Shown piece by piece: positions 58,240-64,000 of a DNA stretch of 64,000 nt. Source of the stretch: Aciduricibacillus chroicocephali (GTDB lineage Bacteria; Bacillota; Bacilli; Bacillales; Amphibacillaceae). Where the stretch lies: NCBI RefSeq assembly GCF_030762805.1, contig NZ_CP129113.1, forward strand, positions 1,812,001 through 1,876,000. The letters are read 5' to 3'. Under the pieces are notes generated by a model that worked only from the letters and a program-made list of their open reading frames with translations, was not told where the DNA came from and searched no databases. Position 1 is the stretch's first letter. Every line of letters begins with the position of its first letter. Both the position numbers and the translations under genes were made by a program.

Positions 58240-58604
58240 TGGTGGAGACGGCGGGAGTCGAACCCGCGTCCAGAGACATCGCCACTAAGGCTTCTACGCG
58301 TGTAGTCGGCATATTGTATTTCGCACATGCCACAGCCTGCCAACGGGCTGAACAGCATGGCTAGCCTGATTTAATTCAGCAGCCATCCTCAGGCGGGGGA
58401 TGGTTGCAATAGCCCGCTTAATTTGAGACCCTTCAATCCGGAACACGGGCGATTCCGGGAAGGATCCTCTAGATTAGCTTACGCTGCAGCTAGAGAGTAG
58501 TTGTTTTCTTTGCCAGTTATATTTAGGCGAGTAACGTTTTACGAGTCGTAACCTCGACGCGCCACCAAAGCTCGAACCGCCCCTGTCGAATCCGTAACGT
58601 CCCC
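58240..58604 (-). ncRNA. ssrA: Transfer-messenger RNA (tmRNA, SsrA)
   Basis: On the minus strand the RNA starts GGGGACGTTACGGATTCGAC and ends GGTTCGACTCCCGCC with CTCCACCA encoded, i.e. the tRNA-Ala-like acceptor and T-arm. The tag frame (58514-58479) encodes GKENNYSLAAA and stop, giving tag AGKENNYSLAAA. It rescues stalled ribosomes with SmpB, whose gene lies 97 bp upstream. Length about 365 nt fits Bacillus. TATAAT with TTGCAA 16 bp before (58664-58691) is its probable promoter; the 5' end is presumably made by RNase P. Confidence 0.97.
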
Positions 58605-58663
58605 ATTATAAAAATGAAGCGAACGGAGAAGGCATTGTGCTTGGGTGCCTTTCCTATGTTCCT

Positions 58664-58691
58664 ATTATAGCATATCTAGATGAAATTGCAA
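58664..58691 (-). promoter_or_regulatory. ssrA promoter
   Basis: Minus strand: -35 TTGCAA (58691-58686), 16-bp spacer, -10 TATAAT (58669-58664), about 60 bp before the mature tmRNA 5' end. Confidence 0.65.
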
Positions 58692-58700
58692 CTCAGGCGT

Positions 58701-59168
58701 CTATCTGTTGAAATCCTTCATCGCACGGTCAATATCGCGCTTCATTTGCTTCTGTTTCAGGTCATCACGCTTGTCGTATTTCTTCTTACCTTTACCAAGT
58801 CCAATAAGAACTTTTGCAAAGCCATTCTTAATGTACATTTTCAACGGTACAAGTGCATAACCTTGCTGCTGTGTGAGTCCAATCAATTTGTCTATTTCTT
58901 TACGATGAAGCAGCAGCTTGCGTGAACGTGTTGGGTCGTGGTTGAAACGATTACCCTGTTCATAAGGTGAAATATGCAAATTAATTAGCTGAACTTCGCC
59001 ACGGCGATCGATTCTGGCATGGGCATCCTTCATGTTCACCCGTCCATTTCGGACCGACTTGATCTCGGTACCGTTCAATACAATGCCGGCTTCATATGTT
59101 TCTTCTATAAAATAATCATGCGATGCCTTCTTGTTCTGGGCAATCGCTTTGCCAAGTCCTTTTGGCAT
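58701..59168 (-). CDS. smpB: SsrA-binding protein SmpB
   Basis: A 155-aa OB-fold RNA-binding protein that loads tmRNA on stalled ribosomes. Recognisable parts are [31 protein letters not shown] and the basic tail [19 protein letters not shown] 59168 follows AAGGGGG; a longer frame is not supported. Upstream of ssrA and downstream of rnr as in B. subtilis. Confidence 0.97.
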   Translation of the reverse strand: MPKGLGKAIAQNKKASHDYFIEETYEAGIVLNGTEIKSVRNGRVNMKDAHARIDRRGEVQLINLHISPYEQGNRFNHDPTRSRKLLLHRKEIDKLIGLTQQQGYALVPLKMYIKNGFAKVLIGLGKGKKKYDKRDDLKQKQMKRDIDRAMKDFNR

Positions 59169-59230
59169 ATCTGTTTCCCCCTTCATATAGCGTACTCCAT
59201 CATAACAGATATATACTATTTTCAGCGAGC

Positions 59231-59272
59231 AAAAAGCAAAGGTGCAGACAATATTCAGCTGCACCTTTGCTT
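59231..59272 (-). terminator. Terminator between rnr and smpB
   Basis: AGCAAAGGTGCAG pairs with CTGCACCTTTGCT; minus strand then TTTTTGC. Separates rnr from smpB. Confidence 0.8.
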
Positions 59273-59287
59273 GCTCACTGACAATCG

Positions 59288-61567
59288 TTAATTGCGGCCT
59301 TTCTTACTAGGCTTCTTCGCTTTCGGTTTGCCCTTTTTATTGCCGCCCTGCTTCTTTTTCAAACCTTGTTTGCCGCTCTGCTTATTATTAGGATTTCCTT
59401 TTCCTTGAATGGGCTTACGCGGTTTGTTTGCCTTAACAGTTCCAGCAAGTTCGAAATCAATCGTATGTTCATCCAGATTGACTCCGATCACTTTTACTTT
59501 AACCTCGTCACCGATACGATGCATCTTCGCTGTTCGCTCACCGATCAAGGCCATGGAACGCTCATCATAATGATAGTAATCATCAGTCAGATAGCTAACA
59601 TGAACAAGTCCTTCAACAGTATTCTCAAGCTCGACGAACATTCCGAAGTTTGTAATCGAGCTGATTACACCGACAAATTCATCGCCGATCTTGTCTTTCA
59701 TGAATTCCGCTTTCTTCAGGTCAATTGTTTCCCGTTCCGCGTCCACAGCGCCACGCTCACGCTCGGATGAATGGCGGGTAATTTCAGGGAGTCGCAACTT
59801 CCAATGCTTAATATCTTCTGCTCCCAGCTTCTTATCGAACAAGTAGGAACGGATAAGTCTGTGCACCATTAAATCCGGATAACGGCGGATTGGAGAAGTG
59901 AAGTGCGTGTAGAATTGTGTTGCCAGACCGAAGTGGCCAATCCCTTCTACATCATAGCGCGCCTGCTTCATAGAGCGTAGCATTAGCTTGGAGATAATCA
60001 TTTCTTCAGGCTTATTCTGTACTTCTTCCAAAACCGTCTGTAGGCTTTGCGGGTGAATTTCATTTGCTGTTCCTTTGACAGAATATCCAAGTGTACCAAG
60101 GAATTCAAAGAATTTTTCCAGCTTCCCTGCGTCTGGATCTTCGTGAATTCTATGGACAAACGGTACATCCAGCCAATGGAAATGCTCAGCAATTGTTTCG
60201 TTCGCACAAAGCATGAACTCTTCAATGAGACGCTCACCTACAGAACGTTCACGAATGATGACATCGTCTGCCTTTCCATTCTCATCAACGAGTACTTTTG
60301 CTTCTTTGAAGTCGAAATCGATCGCCCCACGTCCCATTCGTTTCTTTCTGAGAATTGACGCAAGCCCCTCCATATTCTCAAACATTGGAACTAACGGTTC
60401 ATATTTCGAACGCAATTCCTCATCCTGGTCGACGAGTATTTTGTTAACATCAGAGTATGTCATGCGTTCCGTCGTCTTAATAACGCCTGGGAAAATTTCA
60501 TGATCAACGACTTTTCCTGTTGAATCAATTTCCATATCACAGCCTATGACGAGACGGTTCACTTTCGGATTAAGGGAACAGATTCCGTTAGAAAGACGGT
60601 GTGGAATCATTGGAATTACCCTGTCTACGAGATAAACACTCGTTCCGCGCTCCAATGCTTCTTCGTCAATTGCGGACCCTTCCTTGACATAATGAGTTAC
60701 ATCCGCAATATAGACACCAAGACGGTAGTTACCGTTCTCCAATTTTGTTACAGTAACGGCATCATCAAGGTCTTTCGCATCGGCACCATCAATTGTGACA
60801 ATCTGTCTGTCACGCAAATCACGGCGGCCCTCTATATCTTTTTCTGGCACTTCATCCGGGACACCAGCAGCTTCCTGCAAAACCTCATCCGGGAAGTCAA
60901 TCTTGATGCCATTCTTATAAATGATGGAGATAATGTCGATGCCGGGATCATTGCGATGGCCAAGGATATGAACAATTTCTCCCTCGGCACTTTTCTTCCC
61001 TTCTGGATACTGCGTAATATGGCAGATAACCTTATGTCCGGAAACCGCTCCGTGCATGGCACTCTTCGGAACAAAGATATCATTTGGTATCCGCTTGTCA
61101 TCCGCAATGACAAAACCGAATGCCCCATTGTCCTCAAATGTTCCTACGACATCATGCAAGCCTCGCTCAAGAATTCGGATAACAGTTCCTTCTGGACGGT
61201 TCCCTTGAGCGTCGTATTTGTCAATTCGAACGAGCACTCTGTCTGAGTTCATCGCTGAATTCAAATCGGTGAAATGAATATATACATCCTGTGCGTCTTC
61301 CTCATCAGGAATGAGGAATGCAAAACCTTTGGAATGCATTTGTATGCGGCCACGGACGAGATTCATTTTCTCCGGCAATCCAAAACGATCCTTGCGTGTT
61401 CGTACAAGTTCTCCATCTTCTTCCAACGCATTCAAAGAGATGACAAGCTCTCGGAAATCGTCTGCATCCTCAATCTCCAGAGCAGTTTCCAGTTCTCCAA
61501 CAGATAGTGGACGTGTCACATTTTCATTAAAATAAGTCCTGAGTCGGTCTTTCATTGATTCACTCAT
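59288..61567 (-). CDS. rnr: Ribonuclease R
   Basis: A 759-aa RNB-family 3'-5' exoribonuclease: N-terminal winged helix and OB cold-shock domains (about 1-215), RNB catalytic domain (about 250-590; [13 protein letters not shown] holds the metal-binding Asp cluster), S1 domain (about 625-710), and a Lys/Gly/Asn-rich basic tail. It degrades structured RNA and works with tmRNA-SmpB in non-stop mRNA decay, which fits the neighbourhood. ATG 61567 follows AAGGAAGG; the upstream ATG overlaps this site. Confidence 0.96.
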   Translation of the reverse strand: MSESMKDRLRTYFNENVTRPLSVGELETALEIEDADDFRELVISLNALEEDGELVRTRKDRFGLPEKMNLVRGRIQMHSKGFAFLIPDEEDAQDVYIHFTDLNSAMNSDRVLVRIDKYDAQGNRPEGTVIRILERGLHDVVGTFEDNGAFGFVIADDKRIPNDIFVPKSAMHGAVSGHKVICHITQYPEGKKSAEGEIVHILGHRNDPGIDIISIIYKNGIKIDFPDEVLQEAAGVPDEVPEKDIEGRRDLRDRQIVTIDGADAKDLDDAVTVTKLENGNYRLGVYIADVTHYVKEGSAIDEEALERGTSVYLVDRVIPMIPHRLSNGICSLNPKVNRLVIGCDMEIDSTGKVVDHEIFPGVIKTTERMTYSDVNKILVDQDEELRSKYEPLVPMFENMEGLASILRKKRMGRGAIDFDFKEAKVLVDENGKADDVIIRERSVGERLIEEFMLCANETIAEHFHWLDVPFVHRIHEDPDAGKLEKFFEFLGTLGYSVKGTANEIHPQSLQTVLEEVQNKPEEMIISKLMLRSMKQARYDVEGIGHFGLATQFYTHFTSPIRRYPDLMVHRLIRSYLFDKKLGAEDIKHWKLRLPEITRHSSERERGAVDAERETIDLKKAEFMKDKIGDEFVGVISSITNFGMFVELENTVEGLVHVSYLTDDYYHYDERSMALIGERTAKMHRIGDEVKVKVIGVNLDEHTIDFELAGTVKANKPRKPIQGKGNPNNKQSGKQGLKKKQGGNKKGKPKAKKPSKKGRN

Positions 61568-61596
61568 ATAAACACCTTCCTTCATACATGCTTTGA

Positions 61597-62349
61597 CTAT
61601 CTATTATTTTCCCATTGCAGACTTTCAAGAAACTGGTGAATATCTTCGTGCAGCTTTTCGCGTTCCGGGCCCAGCGTAATGACGTGGCCTGATTGTTCAT
61701 ACCATTTCAGTTCCTTTTCATCCGACTGAATATGGTCATATATATATTGTGCACTTTTTGTATTAATCATTTTGTCCTGCCTCGCCTGAACGACTAAAGC
61801 AGGGGCATAGACGGAATCTGTCTCTTCGCGCACTTGTTCCACAAATGTCCCGAGCTCTTGAAAAACAGGACGGGAATGCGCCATAAGTTCTGTGATTTCC
61901 GAATCGACTTGCTCACTTTTTTTGCCTTCAAGTTCTTTATATGTTTTCGCATAGTGTTTGAACCCGGCTGTCAGCTGCTCTTCATTATCAAAGAACATCG
62001 GAGCACACATCGGAATGACCCCTTTGACCTTATGTGAATATGCGAGTTTTATCGCCAGTACCCCACCAAGTGAAAGACCGGCTACTGCAATTTCTTCATA
62101 TCCAAGTTCATGCAAATGCTCATATGCTTTTACAACATCTTCCCACCAGTCAGCTGCTGTTGCTTCCACAATCTCTTCAGCTGCGCCGCCATGGCCCCGG
62201 TATATCGGTGCATGACTTGTGTATCCTTGCTTTTCCAAATAGCGCCCAAGCATACGCACATCAGCTGAATGCCCGGTAAAGCCATGCAAAAGTAGAACCG
62301 CACGTGGGCCTGCTTCAAATGTAAATGGTTCTGGGTGTTTTATTTTCAT
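61597..62349 (-). CDS. est: Carboxylesterase Est (alpha/beta hydrolase, YvaK-like)
   Basis: A 250-aa monoacylglycerol-lipase-type carboxylesterase. Nucleophile elbow GLSLGG (Ser near 93), oxyanion HGFTGHS, acid in QARQDKMI, and His in WYEQSGHVI. Matches B. subtilis YvaK and the thermostable Est30 of Geobacillus. Sits between secG and rnr, short gaps; ATG 62349 after AAGGAGA. Confidence 0.92.
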   Translation of the reverse strand: MKIKHPEPFTFEAGPRAVLLLHGFTGHSADVRMLGRYLEKQGYTSHAPIYRGHGGAAEEIVEATAADWWEDVVKAYEHLHELGYEEIAVAGLSLGGVLAIKLAYSHKVKGVIPMCAPMFFDNEEQLTAGFKHYAKTYKELEGKKSEQVDSEITELMAHSRPVFQELGTFVEQVREETDSVYAPALVVQARQDKMINTKSAQYIYDHIQSDEKELKWYEQSGHVITLGPEREKLHEDIHQFLESLQWENNR

Positions 62350-62507
62350 CAAGCTGCATCTCCTTCTCCATTTCTCCCACTTCTACTTTACCCTTTTTAG
62401 GCGCATGATACTAATAAGAGCCACTGTTTAAGTGGTTAAAATTGGTTCACAATCATTGGAAGCCATATTGATTAATCCGGTTCAATCTTATATTGTGCCG
62501 TAAAAGA

Positions 62508-62545
62508 CGAAAAATCCCCGACCATCTTGAATGATCGGGGAAAAT
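62508..62545 (-). terminator. Terminator of secG
   Basis: AAAATCCCCGACCAT pairs with ATGATCGGGGAAAAT; the minus strand continues with TTTTTCG. It lies between secG and est, so est and rnr need a promoter in the 62350-62507 gap. Confidence 0.85.
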
Positions 62546-62550
62546 CTCTT

Positions 62551-62784
62551 CTATTGAAGTACATAACCGCTCAAAAATGCGAGTACAAACAACAATACGC
62601 CAGTAACGATTGTACCGCGATGAAGCACATAATCCAGTCCACGTGCTTTCTGCTTGCCGAAAAGCTGTTCGGCTCCTCCAGAAATTGCACCCCCAAGACC
62701 TTCACTCTTGCTTGACTGAAGAACAACAAATACAATCAGGACAATCGCATCAATGATGAGCAATATATTTACAACATTCAACAT
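62551..62784 (-). CDS. secG: Protein-export membrane protein SecG
   Basis: A 77-aa SecG with two membrane helices (about 5-24 and 53-74) and the family linker [28 protein letters not shown]. It is the third subunit of the SecYEG translocon. ATG 62784 gives the usual length. Same secG-est-rnr-smpB-ssrA order as B. subtilis. Confidence 0.95.
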   Translation of the reverse strand: MLNVVNILLIIDAIVLIVFVVLQSSKSEGLGGAISGGAEQLFGKQKARGLDYVLHRGTIVTGVLLFVLAFLSGYVLQ

Positions 62785-62959
62785 GCAAATTCTACCTCCC
62801 AATAAACGAACAAATCTGCTATTTTCTACTTTAGCACAAGCATGGCTCGACCGGCAAGGATGAATATGGGGAAAAGATGCCAATTCGAAGTCTGCTGTCA
62901 TAAAAAAGGCTGTGCCGTTCATACATAGTTAAATACTGCAAACAACGGAAGGTGAAGTC

Positions 62960-63874
62960 ATGAAACAATCACTTTGGATTCAGAACGAAGAAGGCATGGG
63001 ACTTCATGCTGTCTCCTGGATTCCTGATGGACAAGACATCAAGGCCATTGTACAAATCTCCCATGGTTTGGCAGAGCATATCGAACGGTATGAGCCTTTT
63101 GCTCAATTTCTTAATGATCACGGATTCCTCGTGTTCGGCCACGACCATCGCGGTCACGGAAAGACAGGACGCAAGCAGAACAAGCCTGGATACTTTGCTC
63201 CTGAACAAGGCTTTAACAAATTGGCGGAAGATCTCGTTCACGTAAGTCTTTGCATCAAAGATGAGCATCGTGGCATTCCAATCATTTTGCTTGGCCACAG
63301 CATGGGTTCCTTCATAGTAAAAAAAGCCTTGCAGGAAAACAGCCATTTGTACTCCGGTGCAATTATTTGTGGTACAGGAAATGAAAATAGGCTGACGACA
63401 ACGTTGGGCAAAGCACTTGCTGCGGGACTTCCACCAGAAAAGTCCTCGCCGCTCCTGAACAAGCTTGTTTTCGGAAGTTACAATAAAAAAATCATCCAAC
63501 CGCGGACGAATTTTGACTGGCTTTCATGTGATGTGAACGAGGTTGACCGGTATATTGAAGATCCGTTTTGCGGATTTATCCCGACGGCCAGACTATTTTA
63601 CGATTTGCTGGACGGCCTGCAAATCGTTGGTAACTGGAGAAAAAATACTAACATCCGAAAACATTTCCCACTGTTATTCATGAGCGGCCATGATGACCCA
63701 GTCGGCAAATTTGGAAAAAGTGTATGGCAGGCAACAGAGCATTATCGCAAGGCAGGACTGGAAGACATAACAGTTCTTTTATTTGAAGACATGCGCCATG
63801 AAATCCTGAATGAAATCAATCGAGATGAAGTCTGGAAAACAATCTTGAATTGGATTATGGAATCATATAATTAG
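62960..63874 (+). CDS. Alpha/beta hydrolase, lysophospholipase/monoacylglycerol lipase type
   Basis: A 304-aa serine hydrolase: HGLAEHIERYEPFA (oxyanion region), GHDHRGHG, nucleophile elbow LLGHSMGSF (Ser near 115), acid in SGHDDPVG and His in DMRHEIL. No signal peptide. The Serine_hydrolase_4 (COG2267) family includes B. subtilis YtpA and YvaM-like proteins; substrate unclear. GGAAGGTG precedes the ATG. Divergent from secG. Confidence 0.9.
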   Translation: MKQSLWIQNEEGMGLHAVSWIPDGQDIKAIVQISHGLAEHIERYEPFAQFLNDHGFLVFGHDHRGHGKTGRKQNKPGYFAPEQGFNKLAEDLVHVSLCIKDEHRGIPIILLGHSMGSFIVKKALQENSHLYSGAIICGTGNENRLTTTLGKALAAGLPPEKSSPLLNKLVFGSYNKKIIQPRTNFDWLSCDVNEVDRYIEDPFCGFIPTARLFYDLLDGLQIVGNWRKNTNIRKHFPLLFMSGHDDPVGKFGKSVWQATEHYRKAGLEDITVLLFEDMRHEILNEINRDEVWKTILNWIMESYN

Positions 63875-63895
63875 AGCATGTGAATCATGTATGCT

Positions 63896-64000
63896 CTAGT
63901 CCATCTTGGCAAACCGAGGGATTTCTTTTCCTTCTACGATTACATTTTCAAAAAACATATCATACGGCCGTGCAAAGATGCGCTGTTCATGATTTTTGTA
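63896..64000 (-). CDS. DUF1653 protein, C-terminal part
   Basis: The minus strand from the window edge encodes 34 residues and a TAG stop. RPYDMFFENVIVEG and KEIPRF are the typical DUF1653 C-terminal signature (RP..MF.E.V...G...PRF). The N-terminal half is outside the window. It converges on the hydrolase gene; AGAGCAT/ATGCTCT forms a short hairpin without T-tract in the gap. Confidence 0.75.
   Translation of the reverse strand, partial: YKNHEQRIFARPYDMFFENVIVEGKEIPRFAKMD

Noticed and set aside
58121-58333. Minus-strand frame of about 70 codons
   Set aside because: It consists of the 3' end of tmRNA and its terminator; not a protein gene.
63875-63899. Terminator after the last plus-strand hydrolase gene
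   Set aside because: AGAGCAT/ATGCTCT hairpin is short and without a T-tract on either strand.

Overview
The window is a chromosomal segment of a low-to-medium GC, endospore-forming Bacillaceae (Firmicutes). Gene order follows, block by block, the yug-yui-yum-yut-yun-yur-yus-yva arm of the Bacillus subtilis chromosome. Spore-associated genes (yutH, yutC, lytH, yunB, glcU-gdh) support a spore former. The osmoprotectant OpuC system behind a sigma-B-type promoter, an NhaC-type carrier and an NSS carrier suit a halotolerant species. The genus cannot be fixed from sequence alone. I see no prophage, insertion sequence, integron or CRISPR array.

Layout. 1-6.4 kb: 3' part of a K+ channel gene, yugN, yugI, yuzA, patB, the KhtTU K+/H+ antiporter, deoD. 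6.4-16.5 kb: respiratory NADH dehydrogenase and ferredoxin-NADP reductase divergent around Rex-like and cre-like sites, then the yut cluster (Fe-S carriers, PgpA, HAD phosphatase, spore proteins, LytH). 16.5-24.6 kb: NSS transporter with a 38-aa MetS-type subunit, an NhaC-family transporter under a lysine riboswitch, yunB-E, and a secreted Lys/Glu-rich repeat protein. 24.7-30 kb: sufCDSUB behind a Fur-like box. 30-36 kb: a 56-aa unknown gene, metNIQ under a SAM riboswitch, yusE/F, gcvH, yusI, proline dehydrogenase. 36-39.3 kb: znuACB-zur with two tandem Zur boxes. 39.3-46.1 kb: VLRF1-like factor, CNNM/CorC protein, argGH, NlpC/P60 hydrolase. 46.2-47.8 kb: zagA-rpsN2, also behind Zur-type boxes. 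48-52.4 kb: ssu operon for alkanesulfonate use. 52.6-56.1 kb: opuC. 56.3-58 kb: glcU-gdh. 58.2-62.8 kb: ssrA, smpB, rnr, est, secG (ribosome rescue, RNA decay, secretion). The end holds a serine hydrolase and the C-terminus of a DUF1653 protein.

How it fits together. Several physiological modules sit side by side: zinc homeostasis (ZnuABC uptake, Zur, ZagA, zinc-free S14), Fe-S assembly (SufBCDSU plus YutM and YutI), sulfur supply (MetNIQ, PatB, SsuABCDE), and ion and osmotic balance (K+ channel, KhtTU, NhaC-type carrier, OpuC). Most regulation I can read is RNA-based or metal-based: a lysine riboswitch, an S-box, Zur boxes, a Fur-like box, and a possible attenuator in the opuC leader.

No clearly new multi-gene system stands out. 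The least explained elements are the opuC leader, the 56-aa gene between suf and met, the noncoding leader-like element upstream of patB, the 120-bp repeat protein, and the hairpin covering the yunB ribosome-binding site.
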